A stretch of DNA of 64,000 nt, from the NCBI GenBank assembly GCA_003169895.1, contig PNAE01000004.1:233186-297185 (forward strand), read 5' to 3'. Position 1 is the stretch's first letter. Each line of letters begins with the position of its first letter. This DNA comes from Gemmatimonadota bacterium (GTDB lineage Bacteria > Gemmatimonadota > Gemmatimonadetes > Gemmatimonadales > GWC2-71-9). Positions 46,245 through 53,801 of the stretch are shown piece after piece. The notes beneath the pieces were generated by a model. That model was not told the DNA's origin and made no database searches. It saw only the letters and a list, made by a program, of their open reading frames with translations. The translations under genes were made by a program, and so were the position numbers.

Positions 46245-47459
46245 TCAGTTCTTCACCAACTCGACGCGCCGGTTGTTCTGTCGCCCCTCGGGCGTGTCGT
46301 TTGGGCTCACGGGTTTGGTCGCACCGAACCCGGCGGACTTGAGCCGGGCGGCGTCGATCTGGTAGTTGTCGATCAGGTATTCGCGCACCGAGACGGCGCG
46401 CTTTTCCGACAACGTCTGATTGCCCGCGGCGGTGCCGGTGTTATCGGTGTGTCCCTCTATGGTGAGCTTGAGGTCGGCGTGCTGCTGGAGCATCTCACCG
46501 ATCTCCTTCAACGTGGGCGTCGATTCGCCGCGGATCCTGTCGGAGTTTATGTCGAAAAGGATGCCCTGCGTGGCGACGTGGCCGTCGGCCGCAAGTACGT
46601 CGTAGAGCTTCTTGCCGCCGGCCGCGATGCGGATGTCGGTCAGCAGCGTACCTTCGTCATAACCGGGGACCTGAATTGCCATCGTGGTCCCTCGGGCGAC
46701 GGCTGCGTTCGGGAGGTTGGCGACACGCTTCTCGTTGTAATAGGCCTTGATGTATCGCATGTCGATCGTGAAACGGCAGTTCACGAAGGCGGTTTCTGGC
46801 GCGGGATCGCCCTCGGCGCCCGACCGGACGCCATCGGCAGACACCCCGGCGCCCGTCTTGCTGCAGTCCCACGTAGCGCCGTCGCCCGTCCGGAACGTGA
46901 GCCAGTTGGTGTTCCCGGCGGCCCAGTATGAGGCCTCAACCGTGAACCGGGCGGGGAGTGTTTCGGGAAGTGTGATCCTGACCGTGCCGCCGGTCGTAGT
47001 GCGGAGATATTTCTTCCCCTTGACGTTCACCACTTCGAAGTTGCCGTCGACCAACTGCATCCGGCGTGGAAAATCGCCGACGTCGTCGCCGGAGAAGTCC
47101 TCGAACCAGATGGTCCGCTCGCCCGGTACGAAGTCGTAGTTCAACCATACGCCCTTGCCGGGCGGGTCATTGGAGTCGGCCGTCGCGGTGGAGTCGTTCT
47201 TGGGGTTGTTGGCCGCCGACTGGTCCTTGAGCGGCTTTCCTTTCGCGTCGACCACCGTGACCTTCTTGCCGTCGGCGTGCGCCTTGTCGATGCAGTCCTG
47301 GTCGTTCACCGCGCAGTTGACCATGTTGTCGATCTTGGTCTGCGCCGCGTTGTTGACGGCACCGCGAATGATCCCGCCGATCTGGGCAGTGGCAGGTGAC
47401 GGCGACAGCACGGCGCTGAACAGCATGCCTGCCGCGATGCATGCGAGGGGGGATTTCAT
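46245..47459 (-). CDS. OmpA-family peptidoglycan-binding protein
   Basis: The 404-residue exported protein has a signal peptide ending PATAQIG. A central beta-rich region (about 95-275; VWLNYDFVPGERTIWFEDF, concanavalin-like) precedes a C-terminal OmpA domain (about 285-400). That domain has ILFDINSDRI, IEGHTDNTGTAAGNQTLSEKRA and NRRVELV; the Asp/Arg pair that binds diaminopimelate is present. The design of a soluble lectin-like domain plus a wall anchor differs from classical OmpA barrels. GGAG precedes the start. Confidence 0.88.
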   Translation of the reverse strand: MKSPLACIAAGMLFSAVLSPSPATAQIGGIIRGAVNNAAQTKIDNMVNCAVNDQDCIDKAHADGKKVTVVDAKGKPLKDQSAANNPKNDSTATADSNDPPGKGVWLNYDFVPGERTIWFEDFSGDDVGDFPRRMQLVDGNFEVVNVKGKKYLRTTTGGTVRITLPETLPARFTVEASYWAAGNTNWLTFRTGDGATWDCSKTGAGVSADGVRSGAEGDPAPETAFVNCRFTIDMRYIKAYYNEKRVANLPNAAVARGTTMAIQVPGYDEGTLLTDIRIAAGGKKLYDVLAADGHVATQGILFDINSDRIRGESTPTLKEIGEMLQQHADLKLTIEGHTDNTGTAAGNQTLSEKRAVSVREYLIDNYQIDAARLKSAGFGATKPVSPNDTPEGRQNNRRVELVKN

Positions 47460-47786
47460 GGCTGGCTCCAGGTGGAATGGCCGAACGGGTAACTTAGCGC
47501 CGGGCCCGGGGGACCGGGCAGTGTCACCCGGTATGCAGCGCTTCCGCGGGACCTACCTCGGATTCCTTGGTGGGATCGCCGGAGTGTAGCGGCAGTCGGG
47601 AGATAGACGTTGCGCTCTCGGCGGACAGCGCTTGCGGCAGGCGATTCCAGCATCCGTGAGCCTGCCGCCGGTTTCCTGGAGCGGCGCTCGCGCGATCGGT
47701 GTGCATCGGAGGGCCATCGAGAGCGTTCTATGGCAGAGCGACCGCCCGTGGTCACTCCGACCAGCAGGTGACCGGAGGAGGGTTCG
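47460..47786. other. 327-base intergenic region between divergent genes
   Basis: No credible reading frame. It must hold the promoter of the OmpA gene and that of the 47787 gene, but I find no clear -35/-10 pair. The one structure is GCGGCAGGC (47634-47642) with GCCTGCCGC (47660-47668), a 9-bp stem with a 17-base loop; it could be an operator or an RNA hairpin. The rest shows nothing I can assign. Confidence 0.4.
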
Positions 47787-48062
47787 ATGGCCGAACGGAA
47801 CGACCCAAAGAGGACGACTCCCACGAATGGCACCAATCCCGATCATCCCGACGTACCTGACCTTGGGCGTGCAACGCCGTCCACCGAAGAGCTGACAGGG
47901 CGTGCGAGCAAGACGGGAGATAGCCTCGCCGCATTGTTCGAGAACGAGTCCGCCGAGCATTTCGCCGACGGATTTCGTGGTGGCAGCGACGACGACAAGG
48001 ATGTCAGCCCGCGCAAGGATGACGACACCGCCGCGGAAGAAGAGAGTGATACAGCGGTCTGA
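47787..48062 (+). CDS. short acidic low-complexity protein
   Basis: GGAGGAGG directly upstream (47774-47781) supports translation. The 91-residue product is hydrophilic: Asn/Pro/Thr-rich first half, a short helix-like stretch (LAALFENESAEHFADGF) and an Asp/Glu-rich tail (GGSDDDKDVSP; DDDTAAEEESDTAV). Probably disordered and cytoplasmic. No homologous family is recognised. The mid-segment may be a binding motif for a larger partner. Confidence 0.6.
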   Translation: MAERNDPKRTTPTNGTNPDHPDVPDLGRATPSTEELTGRASKTGDSLAALFENESAEHFADGFRGGSDDDKDVSPRKDDDTAAEEESDTAV

Positions 48063-48081
48063 GCGGTGAGCGAGTGATGGA

Positions 48082-48180
48082 TCAGTTCTGCGTGAGCGCA
48101 GCAAAATCTTCCGGTGTGTCGATATCCAAGAGCGCCCCACCGGCGACCGGCTCCCGGGGATATCTTTTCCCCTTACCCAA
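48082..48180 (-). pseudogene. C-terminal remnant of a MobA/MocA-like nucleotidyltransferase
   Basis: On the minus strand the last 31 codons before TGA (48082) read ...KRYPREPVAGGALLDIDTPEDFAALTQN. The LLDIDTPED segment is the typical end of MobA/MocA-type NTP transferases. Upstream of it the frame encodes nothing of that family, and the ATG of the next gene on the plus strand lies within 90 bases. I read it as the tail of a decayed or displaced gene. Confidence 0.55.
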
Positions 48181-48268
48181 CAGCACGTCGGGTTTCCCAA
48201 TGCAACAACTCCACTCACTTGGTCCTTCTTGTTGCAGCCGCCGGCGGATTCGGCGGCGGTGGCAAGTC

Positions 48269-48970
48269 ATGATCGCCAGTCGCGCGCTCGCCGCCGGTAT
48301 CGCCTTGCTCGCCACGCGCGTTGCGCTCCACGGGCAGGGACTCTCGCCCAATGACGCCCGCGAGGGCGCGCGGTTTGCCCGCGTGGCAAGCGCCGTTAGC
48401 AACGCCGGCTTCCGCAACCCGGTCGTGGTCGGGCACGGGACCGGGCAGGGTGATGCGCTGTTCACCCTCCTCGCCACCCGACGCGACACCGGAGTTCTCG
48501 TGGCGGTGCTGGACCCCGGTAGCGCTACCGCTCGTCCGGTACTGCTCGAACACGCCCATACACCCGCCGACCTGGGTGTGCGGGGTGTCCAATTCACTCG
48601 GTTCCTCGGCACAAGGGATCTGTACGACGTCGAGATCAACCACCAGCCATTCACGCTCGAAACCAGCCATACGTTCAGCACGCACCACATCCTTCGATTG
48701 CAGGGCGACGCGCTCGTCCTCGTCTGCGATCTCGACGGTGGCTCGTCGTCGTCCTACTCCAAGGGGATTGGCAGCAACACCACGACGCGCGACGTGACGA
48801 TTGCCAGGCTGCCGGGTGCCGCTGTCGTCTTCAGCGTCAGGGTCACGGCGAAGACGGTGCAGCGGCGCGGCGGGGAGGTCGCGACGGCGACCGATAGCAG
48901 CGAGAACATCAAGTGGTACGAGATCCCGCCCGTGGGCACCTGTCGCGAGACCCGCACCCCCGGATTGTAG
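48269..48970 (+). CDS. exported protein, unknown
   Basis: The ATG at 48269 starts a signal peptide (MIASRALAAGIALLATRVALHGQG); the frame is open from 48074, but that part antisense-overlaps the nucleotidyltransferase remnant and is not coding-like. The mature part of roughly 205 residues has alternating hydrophobic strands, as in VVVGHGTGQGDALFTLLATRR and GVLVAVLDPG, and a C-terminal KWYEIPPVGTCRE. No domain recognised. The epimerase gene starts 9 bases later, so it could be the first gene of that cluster. Confidence 0.6.
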   Translation: MIASRALAAGIALLATRVALHGQGLSPNDAREGARFARVASAVSNAGFRNPVVVGHGTGQGDALFTLLATRRDTGVLVAVLDPGSATARPVLLEHAHTPADLGVRGVQFTRFLGTRDLYDVEINHQPFTLETSHTFSTHHILRLQGDALVLVCDLDGGSSSSYSKGIGSNTTTRDVTIARLPGAAVVFSVRVTAKTVQRRGGEVATATDSSENIKWYEIPPVGTCRETRTPGL

Positions 48971-48979
48971 GGCGAGCGC

Positions 48980-49993
48980 ATGACCGACGACGAGCTCGAG
49001 CAGCTCCTCGCTGCGCCGACGCCGGAAGTGGTCGCAGCGCTCGCTCGTCTCGAGGGCGACGTCCTCATCCTCGGCGTGGCCGGCAAGATGGGTCCGTCAT
49101 TGGCGCGACTCGCCGCTCGGGCAGCGCGGGCCGCCGGCGTGCGGCGGCGAATCATCGGCGCATCTCGCTTTGGTCACCCGGCGGTCCGTGCGTCGCTCGA
49201 CCGCGACGGCGTCGAAACGGTGGTGTGCGATCTGTTCGACCGTCGCGCGGTCGATCGGCTGCCGGACGCCGCAAACATCATTTTCATGGCGGGCCGCAAG
49301 TTCGGTACCTCGAGTGATCAGCCGGCGACCTGGGCGACGAACGGGTACGTGCCTGGCGCGGTCGCCGAGCGGTTCGCGGCGTCGCGCATCGTGGCGTTCT
49401 CTACCGGCAACGTCTACCCGCTCAGCCCGGTGCTTGGGCAGGGCCCCACGGAAAACGATCCAGTCGGACCGGTCGGAGAGTACGCCCACGCCGCACTGGC
49501 GCGAGAGCGCGTGTTCGAGTTCTTCTCGGCCCGCAACCGGACCCCGATGGCACTGCTGCGGCTCAATTACGCGGTCGAGCCCCGATACGGGGTGCTGCGG
49601 GACATCGCAGACAGCGTGTTCGCCGGACGATCAGTCGACCTGTCGATGGGATTTGTGAATGTCATCTGGCAGCGCGACGCCAACGCCATTGCGTTGCGAA
49701 TGTTGGAGCGATGTACGTCACCTCCGTTGGTATTGAATGTCACCGGGTCCCCGGCGCATTCGATCCGCGACCTCGCCGCGGGCCTCGGACGGCGACTTGG
49801 CATCGCGCCGCGGCTGCACGGGGCGGCGGGCGCCACCGCACTTCTCAGCGATGCGTCGCGCTGCGAGGAGCTGTTCGGCCGGGCACCGGTTGGGATCGAT
49901 GAGATGATCGAGCACGTCGCGGGCTGGGTGGCGCGGGGCGGGCCGTCGCTTCACCAGCCGACGCATTTTGAGGAACGCGAGGGCCGGTTCTGA
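48980..49993 (+). CDS. NAD-dependent epimerase/dehydratase
   Basis: Extended SDR of 337 residues. The nucleotide motif is GVAGKMG (near residues 33-39), followed by an acidic/Arg loop and a serine-rich STGNVYPL segment. The usual YxxxK is replaced by EYAHAALARE, so Tyr is present but the Lys is not. The C-terminal substrate domain includes NVIWQRDANAIALRML. It likely acts on a sugar acid or nucleotide sugar. The DapA-like gene starts 32 bases downstream and both belong to the catabolic cluster. Whether the enzyme is an epimerase, dehydratase or dehydrogenase cannot be decided. Confidence 0.82.
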   Translation: MTDDELEQLLAAPTPEVVAALARLEGDVLILGVAGKMGPSLARLAARAARAAGVRRRIIGASRFGHPAVRASLDRDGVETVVCDLFDRRAVDRLPDAANIIFMAGRKFGTSSDQPATWATNGYVPGAVAERFAASRIVAFSTGNVYPLSPVLGQGPTENDPVGPVGEYAHAALARERVFEFFSARNRTPMALLRLNYAVEPRYGVLRDIADSVFAGRSVDLSMGFVNVIWQRDANAIALRMLERCTSPPLVLNVTGSPAHSIRDLAAGLGRRLGIAPRLHGAAGATALLSDASRCEELFGRAPVGIDEMIEHVAGWVARGGPSLHQPTHFEEREGRF

Positions 49994-50025
49994 TCGCCGC
50001 GCGGGCCGCACTTCGCGCTGGACTG

Positions 50026-51033
50026 GTGATCCCGGCGCACCCACTTGCCGTGAACGCCTCGCGCCGTCTCGATGAGCGCCGGCAGCGCGCCTTGACGCGC
50101 TACTATCTCGACGCGGGCGCCGGCGGTCTGGCCGTCGGCGTGCACACGACGCAGTTCGCGATCCACGAGCCGCGGCGCGGACTGCTCCAGGCGGTGCTAC
50201 AGCTCGCAGTTGAGACGGCGCGCACGTGGCGCGCGCCCGCGCGGCGCCCGGTGATGATCGCGGGCGTGATCGGTCACACACGGCAGGCCGCGCGCGAGGC
50301 CGCCATGGCGCGGGACTTGGGCTACGACGCTGTCCTGCTCGGGTTGGGCTCCGTGGCGAGCGCGAGCGACGACCGGCTCCTCGCGCATTCGCGGGCAGTC
50401 GCGGCCATGCTGCCGGTGATGGGCTTCTACCTCCAGCCGGCCGTTGGCGGACGAGTGCTCAGCTACCGGTTCTGGCGGCAGTTCACCGAGATTGCCGATG
50501 TCGTGGCAATCAAGGTGGCGCCGTTCAATCGGTATGCGACACTGGATGTCGTTCGCGCCGTCGTCGACTCGGGCCGGGCGAACGACATCGCGCTTTACAC
50601 CGGCAACGACGATCACATCCTGCTGGACCTCCTCACGCGATACCATGTCGGCGGTGAGCACCCGGTGCGGATGGTGGGGGGCCTGCTCGGCCATTGGGCC
50701 TTCTGGACCCGGACCGCGGTCAGGCACCACCACGCCTGTGCGGCCGTCGCGCGCACGGGAGCACCGGTCCCGGCGCGACTGCTGGCCGCGGCGGCACAGG
50801 TCACCGACGCGAACGGTGCAATCTTCGACGCGGCGAACGATTTCCGTGGCTGCATCCCGGGCATTCATGAAGTCTTGCGCCGGCAGGGACTGCTCGCGGG
50901 ACGGTGGTGTCTCGATCCGCGCGACGAGTTGTCGCCGGGGCAGCGCGTCGAGATCAATCGTGTCTGTCGCATGTACCCGCACTTCGCGGACGACGGCTTT
51001 GTGCGGGAACATCTCGAGGAATGGATGGCGTGA
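50026..51033 (+). CDS. DapA-like (DHDPS/NAL superfamily) aldolase or dehydratase
   Basis: (Beta/alpha)8 lyase of the dihydrodipicolinate-synthase superfamily, 335 residues from GTG 50026. The frame stays homologous a few residues further back (LRAGLVIPAHPLAV), so a non-standard start near 49993 is possible. Schiff-base lysine lies in VVAIKVAPF and the partner tyrosine in MGFYLQPAVGG. These enzymes cleave or dehydrate 2-oxo sugar acids through pyruvate. In this cluster it is the best candidate for the carbon-cleaving step. It converges with the amidohydrolase genes. Confidence 0.8.
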   Translation: MIPAHPLAVNASRRLDERRQRALTRYYLDAGAGGLAVGVHTTQFAIHEPRRGLLQAVLQLAVETARTWRAPARRPVMIAGVIGHTRQAAREAAMARDLGYDAVLLGLGSVASASDDRLLAHSRAVAAMLPVMGFYLQPAVGGRVLSYRFWRQFTEIADVVAIKVAPFNRYATLDVVRAVVDSGRANDIALYTGNDDHILLDLLTRYHVGGEHPVRMVGGLLGHWAFWTRTAVRHHHACAAVARTGAPVPARLLAAAAQVTDANGAIFDAANDFRGCIPGIHEVLRRQGLLAGRWCLDPRDELSPGQRVEINRVCRMYPHFADDGFVREHLEEWMA

Positions 51034-51060
51034 CCGCCGGCCGTTCTTCGCGTAGCTTGC

Positions 51061-51084
51061 CCTGAGCTTGTCGAAGGGCTCAGG
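51061..51084. repeat. CCTGAGCTTGTCGAAGG palindromic repeat between convergent genes
   Basis: CCTGAGC (51061-51067) pairs with GCTCAGG (51078-51084) around TTGTCGAAGG. The unit CCTGAGCTTGTCGAAGG is a well-known interspersed repeat in many bacterial genomes. It lies between the stop of the DapA-like gene and that of the amidohydrolase on the other strand, where a bidirectional terminator would be expected. Confidence 0.75.
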
Positions 51085-51865
51085 ACCGCGGGGACGCGGT
51101 GAATGCCCGCAGGTTCCCGGCGGTCACGCGAGCGCGTGACTCCGCGTCGAGATTCAGCAGATCCAGCTTCGCCACGGATGTTTCCAGCAGGCGCAGCGGC
51201 ACGCCCGTGCCGAACGTGAACCGTTCGATTCCCACGGTGCGCAACAGCAGCTCGAGATGATCTTCGGGCGGTCCCCAGACCCAGCAGATGTCCCACAGCA
51301 GCCGAGCTGCTTCCTCCGGCGTCGAGCCGAAGTGCACCTGTTCGATGAACTCGCGGTCAGCATGGGTAATGATCAGGCGCGCTGCCGGGTGACTCCGAAT
51401 GAGCTGGCGTACGGCCCACGGCTGCAGATCGGTCGCCACGTCGTCGGGGTGACGCTGACGGATGTCCTCGAGGCGAACGGCCATCATCAGCGGAAGCCGC
51501 CGCTCGGCACACGCGGCGAGCAGTTGCCGCATCTCGTCACCCGCGGGGGCCTGACCGTGCAGCGTCGGATCGGAGCGGACCGCAGGAGCGCCGCGAGTGA
51601 CGGCCTCATCGAGGGCGGCACTCCGCCCCGGCTGCGTCGGATGCACGACCGGTATCGGTCGCAGCCGTGGGTCGAAGGCACTGGCAGCGTACACCGCGGC
51701 ATTGCCGGCCGCCGCGTCACGTCGATAGATGGCCCCCAGGTGCGATACCCAGGCTTCGTCGGTCCCGACCCGCGTCATTTCACGCAGCAGCACCGGCGTG
51801 TCCCACCTGCCGATGTCACGGAACGGGTACTCGCCGAGGAACACGTTCACATCAACCTGAGTCAT
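51080..51865 (-). CDS. amidohydrolase-like protein lacking most metal ligands
   Basis: The fold matches the amidohydrolase-2 family. Of the expected ligands only one histidine remains (LIITHADREF). The N-terminal HxH position reads DVNVFLG. The second histidine region reads LPLMMAV. The terminal aspartate position reads FTFGTGV. Its 261 residues are near-full length, so this is a degenerate paralogue of the intact enzyme encoded directly upstream, whose stop overlaps this start by ATGA. It may be a scaffold or regulatory subunit. Catalysis is doubtful. Confidence 0.82.
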   Translation of the reverse strand: MTQVDVNVFLGEYPFRDIGRWDTPVLLREMTRVGTDEAWVSHLGAIYRRDAAAGNAAVYAASAFDPRLRPIPVVHPTQPGRSAALDEAVTRGAPAVRSDPTLHGQAPAGDEMRQLLAACAERRLPLMMAVRLEDIRQRHPDDVATDLQPWAVRQLIRSHPAARLIITHADREFIEQVHFGSTPEEAARLLWDICWVWGPPEDHLELLLRTVGIERFTFGTGVPLRLLETSVAKLDLLNLDAESRARVTAGNLRAFTASPRS

Positions 51866-52659
51866 GCGGCGAGGCTTCCCGCGGGAAAGATCGCCGCCGC
51901 GTTCCGCCAGCGGACCCGCTCGAGGTCGTCAGCCGAGAGCAGTCCTTCGAGGTGGCGAAGCTTGGCCAGCCCCGTGCACATGGTGAGGTCACAGCCCCAG
52001 AGCAGCCGTGGGACGCCGACGGCGTCGACACAGCGTTCCAGCATGCTGCCGTCCACGCCGCTTCCCGACAGGTCGACGGAGATGTTGGCCACGTCGCGGA
52101 TCGCACGCAGCGAATGCGCCCAGTCGCCGCCGCCGCCGATGTGGGCAAGAATGAATGGTACCAGCGGATGTCGCGCGGCGAGTTCCGCGAGCTCCGCGGC
52201 GTCGGACGCTTCCTGGCCCGGCCATTCCCTGCGCCGGTGCTGCCAGACATGGTGCAGCACCGGCACGCCGTAACGGCGCGCCGCGTCGCCGATCGGGTCG
52301 AGCAGCGGATCGTTGGCACGACGGCTGGCGGCCAGTTTGATGCCGATCATGCCGGCTGCCAGGCAGCGGGTGATCTCGGCGAGCGCGTGGCCGGTGTAGT
52401 TGGGATTGACGCAGACGTAACCACTGATCCGGTCGGGGTGCGCGCGCATCAGGGCCAGCAACGCATCGTTGCCGGACGTGACGTCCGCGGGCGACGGGAA
52501 GTACGTGGGCGATGTCCGTCCCCAACTGCCCAGAATCGACGCGACATGGCGCGTGATGCCGATCTGCTCGCCTGCGCGCAGGCGGGACGCGTTACGCTCG
52601 GCCCAATCGGCACGCGCACCGGCAGGCTGATAGAAGTGCGCATGCACGTCGATCAGCAT
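51862..52659 (-). CDS. amidohydrolase-2 family hydrolase, intact
   Basis: Metal-dependent TIM-barrel hydrolase of 265 residues. Metal ligands are all present: HxH in DVHAHFY, a histidine in VPVLHHVW, one in FILAHIGGGG and Asp in LLWGCDLT. The family hydrolyses lactones (for example sugar-acid lactones) or decarboxylates aromatic acids. In a sugar-acid cluster a lactonase role is most plausible. The start overlaps the aminotransferase stop by seven bases and its stop overlaps the degenerate paralogue, so all are one transcript. Confidence 0.85.
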   Translation of the reverse strand: MLIDVHAHFYQPAGARADWAERNASRLRAGEQIGITRHVASILGSWGRTSPTYFPSPADVTSGNDALLALMRAHPDRISGYVCVNPNYTGHALAEITRCLAAGMIGIKLAASRRANDPLLDPIGDAARRYGVPVLHHVWQHRRREWPGQEASDAAELAELAARHPLVPFILAHIGGGGDWAHSLRAIRDVANISVDLSGSGVDGSMLERCVDAVGVPRLLWGCDLTMCTGLAKLRHLEGLLSADDLERVRWRNAAAIFPAGSLAA

Positions 52660-53801
52660 GCCGCCAGCGCGTCAGCGAGAATGTCGAGTGCGCGGTCGAT
52701 CGCGGCTTCGTCGTGCGCCAGGGACACAAAATTGTACGCGGTCCGCTTGAACAGCAGCCCGCGACGCGCACACTCGATGGCAAGCCGATGCGACGTCTGC
52801 ACGTTGTCGTGCCGCAAGTAGCACATCTGTGGAATGCCGGCGACACGGATCCCAAGGTCACCGTGCTGCGTTGCCAGTCGCTTCAGCCCGTTCAGCAGAC
52901 GACTGCCCGCGGCGTCCAATCGCCGCGGCACATCGTGCGCCTTCATTGCGGCCACCGTCGCCCGCGCGGCGGCCAGCGAAACGAACTCGGTCGCCATCGT
53001 CGACGAGATCCAGGTGCGAGTGGCATGGTGCATCAGCGCACGACTGCCACCAACCGCGGCGAGCGGATACCCGTTGGCCATTGCCTTCCCGAGCACGGTC
53101 AGGTCCGGCTTGACGCCCCATTTTTCGGCGGCGCCGCCAATGGCGATCCGGAACGCCGTCTTGATTTCGTCGAAGATGAGGATCGCGCCCACCCGTTCGG
53201 TTTCACTGCGAAGGACCGCCAGCCACTCGCTGCCCGGGGCTTCATCGATCACCGGCTCGACCACGACGCAGGCGAGGCGATCGCCGGCCGCGCGGATCCG
53301 ATGCTGCGTCTGCTCGGCGTCGTTGAACGGGACCGTGGCATACAGATCCCGTGTCGCGAGCGGAACGCCGTCGGCGTCGCTGCACCAGTCGAGCCAGCCG
53401 TGGTAGCCACACCCGATCACGTGACGCCGGCCCGTCGCGACGCGGGCGATGCGCACCGCGGCGGCGACCGCCTCGGCGCCGGTCTTGAGGAACAGGACGT
53501 TCTCGAGCCACGGCATCGCCGCGCCGAGCTCGGCGGCGAGTGACGACTCGTCGTCAGGCGACAGCGGGCCGATCGTGCCGCGCTCGACGGCGTCGATCAC
53601 GGCGCGAGTCACGTCGGCGTGGCCGTACCCGAGCGCGACGGCACCGAGCGCCATGATGAAGTCGAGATACTCGCGACCATCCGTCGCGTGCACCATGCAG
53701 CCGGCGCTGCGGTGCATTCGCTGCGGTAGCCCCTCAACGTCCGGGCCGAACAATGCGTGCGGCCGCTTGCTACCGGTAGAAGTGAATCCGACGATCGTCA
53801 T
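52653..53801 (-). CDS. class III aminotransferase (glutamate-1-semialdehyde aminomutase-like)
   Basis: PLP enzyme of 382 residues from ATG 53801, which overlaps the heparinase-like stop by ATGA. Features: TGAEAVAAAVRIARVATGR, the CGYHGWLDW pocket, IFDEIKTAFRI and the PLP lysine in VLGKAMANGYPLAAVGG. The profile is closest to glutamate-1-semialdehyde 2,1-aminomutase relatives, but such a gene inside a catabolic cluster is unlikely to serve haem synthesis. It more likely transfers an amino group on a sugar or semialdehyde intermediate. Confidence 0.85.
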   Translation of the reverse strand: MTIVGFTSTGSKRPHALFGPDVEGLPQRMHRSAGCMVHATDGREYLDFIMALGAVALGYGHADVTRAVIDAVERGTIGPLSPDDESSLAAELGAAMPWLENVLFLKTGAEAVAAAVRIARVATGRRHVIGCGYHGWLDWCSDADGVPLATRDLYATVPFNDAEQTQHRIRAAGDRLACVVVEPVIDEAPGSEWLAVLRSETERVGAILIFDEIKTAFRIAIGGAAEKWGVKPDLTVLGKAMANGYPLAAVGGSRALMHHATRTWISSTMATEFVSLAAARATVAAMKAHDVPRRLDAAGSRLLNGLKRLATQHGDLGIRVAGIPQMCYLRHDNVQTSHRLAIECARRGLLFKRTAYNFVSLAHDEAAIDRALDILADALAAC

